DNA from: Lysobacter enzymogenes
GTDB lineage: Bacteria > Pseudomonadota > Gammaproteobacteria > Xanthomonadales > Xanthomonadaceae
Direction of reading: 5' to 3'
Assembly (NCBI RefSeq): GCF_017355525.1
Contig: NZ_CP067395.1
Span: 5,840,501-5,904,500, forward strand
Length of the DNA stretch: 64,000 nucleotides
The position numbers and the translations under genes are program-made. This document shows positions 48,019 through 57,493 of the stretch, piece after piece. The first letter of the stretch is position 1, and each line of letters starts with the position of its first letter. Under the pieces are notes generated by a model. The model was not told the DNA's origin. It was given only the letters and a program-made list of their open reading frames with translations, and did no database searches.

Positions 48019-51000
48019 ATGCAGAAGATAGTGAAGAAGACTTCCATCGCGCTCGGCATCGCCGCAGTCGCGGCGATCGCCGGTGCGAGCGTACTGAGCC
48101 TGCGCTGGGGCGGCGCGGACGCGGTTTCGACCGGCGGCGCGCCGCCGCCGGCGCGCAAGTCCGCCAACGCGGTCAGCGAATACCAGCGTTACATCGTGGT
48201 CTACCGCGAAGCGCCGCTGAGCACCTACCAGGGCGACGTGAAGGGGCTGCCCGCGCCGCAGCGGCTGGCCGAAGCGGCCGGCCTGCGCGCCGCCGGCGAA
48301 GGCGGCGCGCGCATCGACGTGCACAGCGCCGCCGCGCGCGGCTACGTGGACTACCTCGGCCGCGTCCAGGCCAGCCACGAACGCAAGATCGACGGCCTGC
48401 TCGGCCGCAGCATGAAGGTCGAACACCGCCTGCGCCACGCGCTCAACGCAGTGGTGACCGAACTGACCCCGGCCGAAGCCGCGCGGATCTCGCGCCTGCC
48501 GGAAGTGCGCATGGTCAGTCCCGACGTGCTGCTGCCGCTGCACACCGACGTCGGCCCGCAGCTGATCGGCGCGCCCGCGCTGTGGAACGCGACGCCGACC
48601 AATTTCCGCGGCGAAGGCGTGGTCGTCGGCATCATCGACACCGGCATCAACTTCGGCAGCCCGTCGTTCGCCGCGGTCGACGACAGCGGCTACCACCACA
48701 TCAACCCGCTCGGCGCCGGCACGTACCTGGGCACCTGCGCGCCCGGCGGCGTCGACGAGGGCCGCTGCAACGACAAGCTGATCGGCGGCTACGATTTCGT
48801 CTGCGAGGATCCGGGCAACGCCTGCGCGAACGCCAACTATCGCGAGGAGCCCGGCTTCGGCGACACCAACGGCCACGGCAGCCACACCGCCTCGACCGCG
48901 GCCGGCAACGCCCGCACCGCCAACTTCAAGGGCCGCGACATCCGCATTTCCGGCGTCGCGCCGCACGCCAACATCGTCGCCTTCGACGTGTGCTACACCA
49001 ACCTCGCGACCGGCCAGGGCAGCTGCCCGGGGTCGTCGTCGGTGCGCGCGGTCGATCAGGCCATCGCCGACGGCGTGGTCGACGTGCTGAACTTCTCCAT
49101 CGGCGGCGGCCAGGATCCGTGGGGCGACGCGGTCTCGCTGGCCTTCCTCAACGCCACCGACGCCGGCATCTACGTCGCCGCGTCGGCCGGCAACGACGGC
49201 CCCGGCCCGAACACGCTGAGCCACAACGAACCGTGGGTCTCCACCACCGCCGCGGCCCAGCACGGGCGCGGCGATTTCGTCCTGCTGATGCAGCTCACCG
49301 GCCCCGGCGCGGTGCCGCCGGCGCTGCAGGCGATCCAGCTGGTCGAAGGCAACAGCGGCACCGCCTTCGCCGCCGCGCTGCCCAACGACACCCCGCTGCG
49401 CATCAGCGCCGGCATCGACACCGCCGCCGACGGCTGCGCGGCGTTCCCGGCCAATGCGTTCCAGAACGCGATCGCGGTGATCCGCCGCGGCACCTGCAGC
49501 TTCACCATCAAGGTGCAGAACGCGACCGCCGCCGGCGCGCGCGCGGTGCTGATCGCCAACAACGCCGAAGCGGCGATCTCGCCGAGCGTGGCCGGCACCA
49601 CCATCCCGACCTTCGGCGTGCCGCTGTCGATCGGCAACGCGATCCGCGACTTCGGCAACGGCAGCGGCAACACCGCCACCGCCGGCGTCGGTTATCCGCC
49701 GACGCCGCTGCCGAACACGCCCGACGTGCTGGCCGGTTTCAGCTCGCGCGGCCCGGCCGGCAATTTCGACCTGGTCAAGCCCGACGTGACCGCGCCGGGC
49801 GTCGCCATCCTCGCGGTGAAGTCCGGCACCACCCTCACCGGCAACGAGAACCTGGTCGACCTCGACAGCGGCACCTCGATGGCCTCGCCGCACCAGGCCG
49901 GCGCCGCCGCGCTGATCCGCCAGGCGCGCCCGAACTGGACCGTGGCCGAGATCAAGTCGGCGCTGATGATGACGGCCAAGCAGGAGATCTTCAAAGAAGA
50001 CGAAGTCACTCCCGCCGATCCGCTGTCGATGGGCGCCGGCCGCATCCAGATCGATCAGGCGATCAAGGCCGGCCTGTTGCTCGACGAGACCAAGGCCAAC
50101 TTCCTCGCCGCCGATCCGCTGGCCGGCGGCAGCCCGTCGTCGCTGAACCTGGCCAGCCTGGGCAAGTTCAACTGCACCGGCTCGTGCACCTTCACCCGCA
50201 CCTTCCGCAATGCCTTGAGCACGCGCCAGAGCTGGACGCTCAAGGCGCAGGGCGTAACCGCGCTGGTCACCCCGTCGACGCTGGCGTTGAATCCGGGCGA
50301 GAGCAAGGCGGTCAAGATCACCGTCAGCGGCGGCTCGCTGCCGGCCACCGGCGCGTTCGCCTACGGCAAGCTGGTGGCGACGCCGTCCGGCGGCAACACC
50401 GCGCAGCCGATCCTCAACCTGCCGATCGCGGTCGCCCTGCAGCCGGCCAAGCTCGCTCTGGAGCCGGCGCAGATCGCGCTGAGCGTCCCGGCCGGCGGCA
50501 CCGGCAGCGCCAACTTCCGCATCCGCAACCTCGGCGGCGGTTCGTTGGACTACCAGATCGACAACACCGGTTCCGGCGGCCGCACCCTGGTCGCGCAGGG
50601 GATCGATCCGGAGCGCAACGGCTACTACGGCAGCCGCTTCAGCAACGGCGGCACCGCTCCGCGCGCTTCGATGGTCGCCGACGACTTCGTGCTGAGCGAT
50701 CCGACCACCATCAGCAACATCGTCGCCAACGGCTTCGTGCTCGGCGGCGGCGCGCTGGCGGCGCAGAACGTGGATTGGTCGATCTTCCGCGATGTCGGCG
50801 GCAACCCCGAAGGCAATCCGGAGACCACGCCGAACCTGGCCGTGTGGAACTACCGCGCTGCGCAGAACTCGGCCGGCGTGACCATCCAGGCCGGCACGAT
50901 CCGTCTGAACCTGGCCGCGGCCGGGCAGAACGTGACCCTGCCGGCCGGCCGTTACTGGCTGGTGGTGTCCCCGCGCACGCCGATCGCCACGGCCTGGGCC

Positions 51001-51339
51001 TGGTTCGGTTCGCCCAGCGGCGACGGCCAGTACCGCTCGATCGCGGTCGCGGCCAACGGCACCGGCGCCTGGAGTGCGTTGGACCCCGCTGAGGAAGGCC
51101 ACAACGGTCTGGCGTTCGGCATGCAGGTGTCCAACGCCTGCGGCGGGACCTGGGTCGGCGCGCCGAACCGCGCGTTCGGCCGTATCGCCGGCAACGGCGG
51201 CTACGACACCCAGGTGCAGATCAGCGCCGCCGGCCTCGCCCCGGGCAACTACTCCGGTTACGTCTGCGTCGCCAGCAACGATACGACCCAGCCGAAGGTC
51301 GCCATGCCGATCAAGCTGACCGTGACCCCGGCGCCGTAA
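48019..51339 (+). CDS. S8 (subtilisin-type) secreted serine protease with PA insert, large form
   Basis: 1106 residues. An N-terminal signal/anchor segment precedes an I9-like propeptide (YIVVYREAPLSTYQG). The catalytic triad is D207 (GIIDTGINFGS), H286 (NGHGSHTAS) and S620 (SGTSMASPHQAG). A PA-like insert sits at about 415-560 between H and S, as in large subtilases. After about residue 700 comes a beta-rich tail (LALNPGESKAVKIT, a BACON or fibronectin-like domain), then a segment with VSNACGGTWVGAPNRAFGRI and a final repeat-like domain. It is probably exported to the surface or medium. Its paralogue is at 54242. Confidence 0.9.
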   Translation: MQKIVKKTSIALGIAAVAAIAGASVLSLRWGGADAVSTGGAPPPARKSANAVSEYQRYIVVYREAPLSTYQGDVKGLPAPQRLAEAAGLRAAGEGGARIDVHSAAARGYVDYLGRVQASHERKIDGLLGRSMKVEHRLRHALNAVVTELTPAEAARISRLPEVRMVSPDVLLPLHTDVGPQLIGAPALWNATPTNFRGEGVVVGIIDTGINFGSPSFAAVDDSGYHHINPLGAGTYLGTCAPGGVDEGRCNDKLIGGYDFVCEDPGNACANANYREEPGFGDTNGHGSHTASTAAGNARTANFKGRDIRISGVAPHANIVAFDVCYTNLATGQGSCPGSSSVRAVDQAIADGVVDVLNFSIGGGQDPWGDAVSLAFLNATDAGIYVAASAGNDGPGPNTLSHNEPWVSTTAAAQHGRGDFVLLMQLTGPGAVPPALQAIQLVEGNSGTAFAAALPNDTPLRISAGIDTAADGCAAFPANAFQNAIAVIRRGTCSFTIKVQNATAAGARAVLIANNAEAAISPSVAGTTIPTFGVPLSIGNAIRDFGNGSGNTATAGVGYPPTPLPNTPDVLAGFSSRGPAGNFDLVKPDVTAPGVAILAVKSGTTLTGNENLVDLDSGTSMASPHQAGAAALIRQARPNWTVAEIKSALMMTAKQEIFKEDEVTPADPLSMGAGRIQIDQAIKAGLLLDETKANFLAADPLAGGSPSSLNLASLGKFNCTGSCTFTRTFRNALSTRQSWTLKAQGVTALVTPSTLALNPGESKAVKITVSGGSLPATGAFAYGKLVATPSGGNTAQPILNLPIAVALQPAKLALEPAQIALSVPAGGTGSANFRIRNLGGGSLDYQIDNTGSGGRTLVAQGIDPERNGYYGSRFSNGGTAPRASMVADDFVLSDPTTISNIVANGFVLGGGALAAQNVDWSIFRDVGGNPEGNPETTPNLAVWNYRAAQNSAGVTIQAGTIRLNLAAAGQNVTLPAGRYWLVVSPRTPIATAWAWFGSPSGDGQYRSIAVAANGTGAWSALDPAEEGHNGLAFGMQVSNACGGTWVGAPNRAFGRIAGNGGYDTQVQISAAGLAPGNYSGYVCVASNDTTQPKVAMPIKLTVTPAP

Positions 51340-51511
51340 CCGCGCGGCGCGACCGCCGCTACGCCGGCCCCGCAACGCAACGGCCCCGCCGTTGCGTTGC
51401 GCGCGGCGCGGCCGCGGCGGCGCGCGCGCATCGCGCCATGCACTCGCAGGCACGGCCGCGCGACGCGTTCGCGCGGCACGCGCCCCGACACCCGAATTCT
51501 GGAGAACCACT

Positions 51512-53017
51512 TTGAATACTCTGCACAAGACGCTTCTCGCCGTGGCGCTGTCGCTGGCGACCGGTTACGCCTGGGCCGGCGATACCTGCCAGACCGACGA
51601 CGGCACCGGCACGATCGGCAGCAACGGCGCCAACGCGGCCGGCGGCGACGCCATCGCCTGCGGCAGCGGCGCCGATGCGGCCGGCAACGGCAGCAGCGCG
51701 ATCGGCGCCAACAGCAGCGCCGGCGGCGGCAGCGCCACGGCCGTCGGCAACGCCAGCGCGGCCGCCGGCGAACAGAGCACGGCCATCGGCGCCGGCGCGC
51801 AATCCAGCGGCGATTTCAGTTCCGCCCTCGGCGCCGGCGCCAGCGCCAGCGCGACCGGCGCGCTCGCCATCGGCCCCGCCAGCAGCGCGTCGGGCGAACA
51901 GAGCACGGCGATCGGCGTCGGCGCCAACGCGACCAACGCCAACAGCAGCGCGATCGGCGACGGCAGCAGCGCCACCGCCGATTTCGCCGCCGCGTTCGGC
52001 TCCAGCGCCAGCGCCAGCGGCCAGTCCGGCGTCGCCGCCGGCGTCGCCAGCAGCGCCGCCGGCGTCAACAGCGCGGCGTTCGGCGCGCAGAGCTCGGCCG
52101 GCGCCGACAACGCCAGCGCGATCGGCGCCAACAGCTCGGCCAGCGCGGCCAATTCGGTCGCGCTCGGCGCCGGTTCGCTCGCCGACCGCGCCAACGCGGT
52201 GTCGATCGGCGGCGCCGGCGCGGAGCGCCAGCTGATCAACCTCGCCGCCGGCACCGCCGACACCGACGCGGTCAACGTGTTGCAGCTCAACACCCTGGCC
52301 GGCGCGCTCGGCGGCGGCGCCAGCTACGCCGGCGGCACCTTCGTCGCGCCGACCTATTCGATCCAGGGCGGCAGCTATCGCGATGTCGGCGCGGCCTTCG
52401 CCGCGGTCGACGGGCGCCTGACCGATCTGTACGGCAAGGTCGCGGCGATTCCGGCCGGTCCGCAGGGCCCGGCCGGTCCGCAAGGCCCGCAAGGCCCGCA
52501 GGGTCCGGAAGGCCCGGGGTCGCCGCTGGCGGCCAGCTACGACGACGCCTCCAAGAGCACCATGACCCTGCAGGGCGCCGGCGGCACGCGCGTGGCCAAC
52601 GTCGCCAACGGCACCGCGCCGACCGACGCGGCCAACGTCGGCCAGGTCCAGGCCGGCGATGCGGCCACGCTGCGCAGCGCGAACGCGTACACCGACCAGC
52701 GCGTCAACCAGATGCTGGCCGCGCCGACCGAAGCGATCAACCGCCTGCGCGAAGACATGGAATGGAAGCTGCGCAAGCAGGACCAGCGCATCGACCGGAT
52801 GGGCGCGATGACCGCGGCGATGGTGCAGATGTCGGCCAGCGCCTCGGGCCTGCGCACCCAGAACCGGGTCGCGGTCGGCGCCGGTTTCCAGGGCGGCGAG
52901 CAGGCCTTGTCGATCGGCTACCAGCGCGCGATCAGCGACCGCGCGACCTTCACCGTCGGCGGTGCGTTCAGCGACAGCGAAAGCTCGGCCGGCGTCGGTC
53001 TGGGCTTCGGTTGGTGA
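51512..53017 (+). CDS. Trimeric autotransporter adhesin (YadA type) with collagen-like stretch
   Basis: 501 residues from a TTG, preceded by GGAG. The signal peptide is about 1-25 (LLAVALSLATGYAWA). Residues 40-240 are YadA head repeats rich in SAIG, STAIGAGA and SAALGAGAS-type units. A short collagen-like run of Gly-X-Y triplets (GPQGPAGPQGPQGPQGPEGP) lies near residues 316-337. A coiled-coil stalk (AANVGQVQAGDAATLRSANA...) leads to the C-terminal YadA-type anchor (about 425-501) ending in a hydrophobic Trp, GLGFGW. It should form a trimer on the outer membrane. Flanked by two S8 proteases. Confidence 0.88.
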   Translation: MNTLHKTLLAVALSLATGYAWAGDTCQTDDGTGTIGSNGANAAGGDAIACGSGADAAGNGSSAIGANSSAGGGSATAVGNASAAAGEQSTAIGAGAQSSGDFSSALGAGASASATGALAIGPASSASGEQSTAIGVGANATNANSSAIGDGSSATADFAAAFGSSASASGQSGVAAGVASSAAGVNSAAFGAQSSAGADNASAIGANSSASAANSVALGAGSLADRANAVSIGGAGAERQLINLAAGTADTDAVNVLQLNTLAGALGGGASYAGGTFVAPTYSIQGGSYRDVGAAFAAVDGRLTDLYGKVAAIPAGPQGPAGPQGPQGPQGPEGPGSPLAASYDDASKSTMTLQGAGGTRVANVANGTAPTDAANVGQVQAGDAATLRSANAYTDQRVNQMLAAPTEAINRLREDMEWKLRKQDQRIDRMGAMTAAMVQMSASASGLRTQNRVAVGAGFQGGEQALSIGYQRAISDRATFTVGGAFSDSESSAGVGLGFGW

Positions 53018-53054
53018 GGACGGACGCAGTGCCTTGACGGCCTGCATGCTCGCG

Positions 53055-53085
53055 AAAACGGCGCCCTCGGGCGCCGTTTTTTTTG
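53055..53085 (+). terminator. Rho-independent terminator after the adhesin gene
   Basis: AAAACGGCGCCC-TC-GGGCGCCGTTTTTTTT forms a 12-base-plus stem followed by eight T residues. Confidence 0.88.
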
Positions 53086-53296
53086 TGTTCGCAACGTCGG
53101 ATCGCCGAGACGCCCATCGCGGCGCCCGCGCCGCCGCCTCGCGCGGCCGCGCGCGCGCCGCAACCGCGCATGCGCCGGATTTCGCCGGCGCTTGCGGAAT
53201 CCTGGGCCGAGCGCCGACGGCCTGGCGATTCGCGTTCGAACGAAAGCGCAACCGCAAGACCGCTACGGACTCATGCGGCCGCGCCGTTGCGCGAAA

Positions 53297-53611
53297 TCAA
53301 ACCGCCGCCAGCTGCAACAGGCGCGCGAGTTCCTGCGCCTGCGTCTTGCTGAGCCTGTAAGGCACCATGCTGACGGCCAGCGGAGCCTTCGAAACGACCG
53401 AGAGCGCTACGAAGTGTTCGCCGTCGGCGGCCTCCATGCGGAAGACGTTCAAGATCTGCGACAGCACGGCCGATCGGTTCAATTCGACTTTTCCGAGCTC
53501 GCGCTTGATGGCGCCGCCGAGCATCGCGCCGGTCAGGCTGCCATGCCGGGCATAGCGCAGGATGAAGTAGGCCAGCACGCCGAGCACGATCAACGGAACC
53601 AGAACGTCCAT
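53297..53611 (-). CDS. Small membrane protein, unknown
   Basis: 104 residues with a GAGGAG ribosome site before the ATG, which supports a real gene. The N-terminus (VLVPLIVLGVLAYFILRYA) is one membrane segment; the rest is a soluble domain (SAVLSQILNVFRMEAADGEH) without a recognised family. It lies between the adhesin and the second S8 protease on the opposite strand and converges with the adhesin. The function is unknown. Confidence 0.6.
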   Translation of the reverse strand: MDVLVPLIVLGVLAYFILRYARHGSLTGAMLGGAIKRELGKVELNRSAVLSQILNVFRMEAADGEHFVALSVVSKAPLAVSMVPYRLSKTQAQELARLLQLAAV

Positions 53612-54241
53612 GCAAAACTCCTCGGGGGTGGCGGTGTCGTAACGATGCCGGCGGCGCGTCGGACGTATCCGGGCTGCGCGAAAGAGTGCACGACGAGCCG
53701 GGCATTGTCATCGCCGTCGCCGGGTCCGCGCCGGCCGGATCGGGCAGCGCGACGGCGACGCGCGCGATGGATCGATGCGCTTGCGCTCGCGTTGCGCGAA
53801 GATCGCTGCCGCGCGCAGTCGAGCAATGCACGGCGAATCGTCGCGATTCGCGACGGCTGCGTCCAACGACTGCGCGATACGAAGCATCATCGATGCATGA
53901 AAGATGCAGTCTGTCGTCGTCGCCGTTTAGCCAAATGAAGTTTCATGTGCGCAACATGCTGCACTGCGTTATGTAACCAAATGCGATTTGTGCGCGCGGT
54001 CACGTCGAAATCTTCCCGCCTCTTGCAGTGTTCGGCGTGGGTAGGAAGGTTCGGCCCGGCACGGTCCAGTGTGCGGGCACGGTGGCAGGAGCGATCGGCC
54101 GATGCGTTAGCGCGCATCGGTTCACGGACGACGCCCGATCACGCGGTCCCTCCCTGGCCCGACCTCGAACCGCGACCTGCCTGTTGACAGGGGACAGGCG
54201 TGGGGCGGTTTCTTCGCGAACGATACGTGGAGGACCTCTCA
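53612..54241. other. Upstream region of the second S8 protease
   Basis: No gene is seen in this 630-base stretch. Part of it (about 53880-54020) is poorer in GC than the rest of the window. It contains CATGT-N5-ACATG near 53944 and a CRP/Clp-like site at 53989-54004. An AGGAC/GGAGG ribosome site (54229-54234) precedes the protease ATG. Confidence 0.5.
53989..54004 (+). promoter_or_regulatory. Candidate Clp (CRP-like) binding site
   Basis: TGTGC-GCGCGG-TCACG has the spacing of the CRP/Clp site TGTGA-N6-TCACA, with one mismatch in each half that keeps the symmetry. Clp activates extracellular enzymes in Lysobacter and Xanthomonas, and this site lies about 240 bases before a secreted protease. 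Confidence 0.35.
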
Positions 54242-56770
54242 ATGCCCAACGCAAAGAATCGCTTGACCCTCGCCATCGCGCTCGGCCTGACCGGATTGAC
54301 GGCGCTCGCCGCCGCTGCCGCGGTCGGCGGCTTGAACAACAACGCGAGCAGCCAAAGCACCGCAGTCGGCGGCGCGCCGGCACCGCAACGCGCCGCCGCC
54401 GACACCCGCGGCGAACGCTATCTGGTGCTGTACCAAGAAGCGCCGCTGAGCACCTACAACGGCGAAGTGGCCGGCTTGGCCGCGCCGCAACGCCTGGCCG
54501 GCGCGCAGAACGCCAACAGCGACGCCGCGCGCGCGGCCGGCGGCGGCAGCGCGCGCGTCGACGTACGCAGCGCGCAGGCCAGCAAGTACCTCGGCTATCT
54601 CGATAAAGCCCAGCGCACGCACGAAAGCGGCATCGCCGCCGCGCTCGGCCGCGGCCTCAAGGTCGAGCGGCGCATGCGCCACGCGGTCAACGGCGTGGTC
54701 ACCCAGATGAGCGCCGCCGAAGCCGCGCGCGTGGCCAAGCTGCCCGGCGTGGCGCTGGTCGAGGCGTACCACGAGTATCCGGTCGCCACCGACGTCGGCC
54801 CCGCGCTGATCGGCGCGCCGGAACTGTGGAACGCCAAGCCGGGCAAGTGGCGCGGCGAGGGCGTCGTCGTCGGCATCCTCGACACCGGCATCAACTTCGG
54901 CAGCCCGGCGTTCGCCGCGATCGACGACACCGGCTATCGCCACCGCAATCCCAACGGCGCCGGCAACTACCTCGGCACCTGCGCGCCCGGCGGCGTCGAC
55001 GAAGGCCGCTGCAACGACAAGCTGATCGGCGGCTGGGACTTCGTCTGCGGCGAGCCGGCCAACACCTGCGGCGTCGCCGGCATCCGCGAAGAGCCCGGCT
55101 TCGGCGACACCAACGGCCACGGCAGCCACACCGCCTCGACCACCGCCGGCAACGCCTGGACCGCGAACTTCAAGGGCCGCAACATCCGCATCTCCGGCGT
55201 CGCCCCGCACGCCAACATCGTCGCCTACGACATCTGCTACACCAACACCGTCACCGGCCAGGGCCTGTGTCCGAACGTGTCGGCGGTGGCGGCGATCGAC
55301 CAGGCCATCGCCGACGGCGTCGACGTCATCAACTACTCCATCGGCGGCGGCCTCAACCCGTGGGGCGAAGCGGTGTCGCTGGCGTTCCTCAACGCGTCCG
55401 ACGCGGGCATCTTCATCGCCACCTCGGCCGGCAACAGCGGCCCCGGCGCGAACACCACCGGCCATCGCCAGCCGTGGACCTCGACCACCGCCGCGACCAC
55501 CCACGGCCGCGGCAATTTCGCCTCGCTGTTGCAGATCACCGGGCCGGGTTCGGTGCCGGCGGACCTGCAGGCGATCCAACTGACCGAAGGCAGCGGCGGG
55601 GTGGCGTTGTCGGCGTCGATCCCGAACAGCACGCCGGTGCGGATCAGCGCCGGCATCGACGCCGCCGACGACGGCTGCGCCGGTTTCGCCCCGGGCGCGT
55701 TCGCCGGCGCGATCGCGGTGGTGCGCCGCGGCACCTGCAACTTCTCGATCAAGGTCAACAACGCCGCGGCGGCCGGCGCGGTCGCGGTGGTGATCGCCAA
55801 CAACCAGCCGGCCGCGACGACCCCGAGCGTGCCGGGCACGACGGTGCCGGCGTTCCTGGCCGGCCAGGACGACAGCAACGCGCTGCGCGATTTCGCCGCC
55901 GGCAACGGCAACGTCTCCACCGGCGGCATCGGCTATCCGCCGACGCCGATTCCGAACACGCCCGACGTGCTGGCCGCTTTCAGCTCGCGCGGCCCGGCGG
56001 TCGGCCTGAACCTGATCAAGCCCGACGTGGCCGCGCCCGGCGTCAGCATCCTCGCGGTGCTCGCCGGCACCACCGTCAGCGGCAGCGAGAATCTGGTCGG
56101 CCTGCTCAGCGGCACCTCGATGGCCTCGCCGCATCAGGCCGGTTCGGCGGCGCTGCTGCGCCAGGCGCGTCCGGACTGGACCGCGGCGGAGATCAAGTCG
56201 GCGCTGATGATGACCGCCAAGCAGGAAGTGTTCCGCGAGGACGGGGTGACCCAGGCCGATCCGTTCGACACCGGCTCCGGCCGCATCCAGGTCGATCAGG
56301 CGGTCAACGCGGGGCTGGTGCTCAACGAGACCACCGCGCGCTACCGCGCGGCCGATCCGGCCGCCGGCGGCGATCCGGCCACGCTGAACCTGGCCAGCAT
56401 GGAGCAGAGCGCCTGCACCAACGCCTGCACCTTCAAGCGCAGCTTCCGCCACGCCCAGCGTCCGGCCGAGCTGTGGCTGGCGCAGGTGCAGGGCGTGGAC
56501 GGCATCGCGTTCCCGCCGGTGTTCGCCTCGGTGCGCGGCAGCAACACGCCGGTCAACGTGCTCGTGCTCAGCCGCAAGTACGCGGCCGACGGCAGCTGGC
56601 ACTTCGGCCAGTTGCAGCTCAAGCCGTTGCTGAGCCGCAAGTCGCCGACCCTGCACCTGCCGATCGCGGTGTCGGTGCCGGCGCCCGCGCCGGCGCCGGA
56701 CGCGCCCAAGCCGACCGCCGTGGTGACCGGCAGCGCGATGCCGGTCGGCGACGGCGAGAGCGCGCGCTGA
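54242..56770 (+). CDS. S8 (subtilisin-type) secreted serine protease with PA insert, short form
   Basis: 842 residues from the ATG giving MPNAKNRLTLAIALGLTGLT; an upstream start would add 14. It is a close paralogue of the protease at 48019: propeptide YLVLYQEAPLSTYNG, triad D214 (GILDTGINFGS), H293 (NGHGSHTAS) and S626 (SGTSMASPHQAG), and the PA-like insert between them. It lacks the long C-terminal tail of the first enzyme and ends in a Pro-rich segment. GTGGAGGACC precedes the ATG. Duplication followed by domain loss or gain is the simplest reading. Confidence 0.9.
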   Translation: MPNAKNRLTLAIALGLTGLTALAAAAAVGGLNNNASSQSTAVGGAPAPQRAAADTRGERYLVLYQEAPLSTYNGEVAGLAAPQRLAGAQNANSDAARAAGGGSARVDVRSAQASKYLGYLDKAQRTHESGIAAALGRGLKVERRMRHAVNGVVTQMSAAEAARVAKLPGVALVEAYHEYPVATDVGPALIGAPELWNAKPGKWRGEGVVVGILDTGINFGSPAFAAIDDTGYRHRNPNGAGNYLGTCAPGGVDEGRCNDKLIGGWDFVCGEPANTCGVAGIREEPGFGDTNGHGSHTASTTAGNAWTANFKGRNIRISGVAPHANIVAYDICYTNTVTGQGLCPNVSAVAAIDQAIADGVDVINYSIGGGLNPWGEAVSLAFLNASDAGIFIATSAGNSGPGANTTGHRQPWTSTTAATTHGRGNFASLLQITGPGSVPADLQAIQLTEGSGGVALSASIPNSTPVRISAGIDAADDGCAGFAPGAFAGAIAVVRRGTCNFSIKVNNAAAAGAVAVVIANNQPAATTPSVPGTTVPAFLAGQDDSNALRDFAAGNGNVSTGGIGYPPTPIPNTPDVLAAFSSRGPAVGLNLIKPDVAAPGVSILAVLAGTTVSGSENLVGLLSGTSMASPHQAGSAALLRQARPDWTAAEIKSALMMTAKQEVFREDGVTQADPFDTGSGRIQVDQAVNAGLVLNETTARYRAADPAAGGDPATLNLASMEQSACTNACTFKRSFRHAQRPAELWLAQVQGVDGIAFPPVFASVRGSNTPVNVLVLSRKYAADGSWHFGQLQLKPLLSRKSPTLHLPIAVSVPAPAPAPDAPKPTAVVTGSAMPVGDGESAR

Positions 56771-56828
56771 GTCGCGCCGCGGCCGGTCCGTGCGCGGGCC
56801 GGCTGCGGCGACGTGTATCGAGCGACAA

Positions 56829-56860
56829 CCGAAGCCCCCGGAAACGGGGGCTTCGGCTTT
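56829..56860. terminator. Bidirectional terminator between protease and VOC gene
   Basis: The hairpin CCGAAGCCCCC-GGAAAC-GGGGGCTTCGG has a perfect 11-base stem and is followed by a short CTTTTAG. It lies between convergent genes. Confidence 0.78.
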
Positions 56861-56898
56861 TAGCGGGAACCGGCGGCGCTCGGCATCGCCGGGATCGA

Positions 56899-57336
56899 TC
56901 AGCCCAGTTCTTGCGCGAGTCCGATCAGGATGCCTTCGGGGCCGCGGATATAGCAAAGGCGGTACGACCGCTCGTACTGCACGACTTCGCCGACCAGTTG
57001 CGCGCCGCGCGCCGTCAGCCGTCGCAGGGTTTCGTCGAGGTCGTCGACGGCGAACATGACGCGCAGGTAGCCCAGCGCATTGACCGGCGCATTGCGGTGG
57101 TCGGCGATCACCTGCGGCGCGAGGAAGCGCGACAGCTCGATCCGGCTGTGGCCGTCGGGCGTGCGCATCATCGCGATCTCCACGCGCTGGTCGCCCAGGC
57201 CGGTGATGCGCCCGGCCCATTCGCCCTCGACCAGGCCGCGGCCTTCGAGTTCGAGGCCGAGTTCGGCGAAGAAGTCGACCGCCGCCGAAAGGTCTTCGAC
57301 GACGATGCCTACGTTGTCCATCCGCTTGAGCGTCAT
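56899..57336 (-). CDS. VOC family (glyoxalase-like) protein
   Basis: 145 residues from the ATG giving MTLKRMDNVGIVVEDLSAAV; the frame is open upstream without good evidence. The sequence shows the paired beta-alpha-beta-beta-beta modules of the vicinal-oxygen-chelate fold: IVVEDLSAAVDFFAELGLEL then GYLRVMFAVDDLDETLRRLT. It could be a dioxygenase, glyoxalase or resistance protein; the substrate is not visible. It converges on the second S8 protease. Confidence 0.82.
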   Translation of the reverse strand: MTLKRMDNVGIVVEDLSAAVDFFAELGLELEGRGLVEGEWAGRITGLGDQRVEIAMMRTPDGHSRIELSRFLAPQVIADHRNAPVNALGYLRVMFAVDDLDETLRRLTARGAQLVGEVVQYERSYRLCYIRGPEGILIGLAQELG

Positions 57337-57493
57337 GCGCAGTCTCCTGGATCGGGCGGTCAGTCTAACCGCGGGCGTCGCGGATGCTGCGACGCCAGGA
57401 TCGGCGCGGCGGCGATGCGTCCGCCGTCGGGGCGGGGACGGGCGCGTACGCACGGTTGCGCCGGCCGCGCCGCGCCGACGCCGGCGCGCCGGC

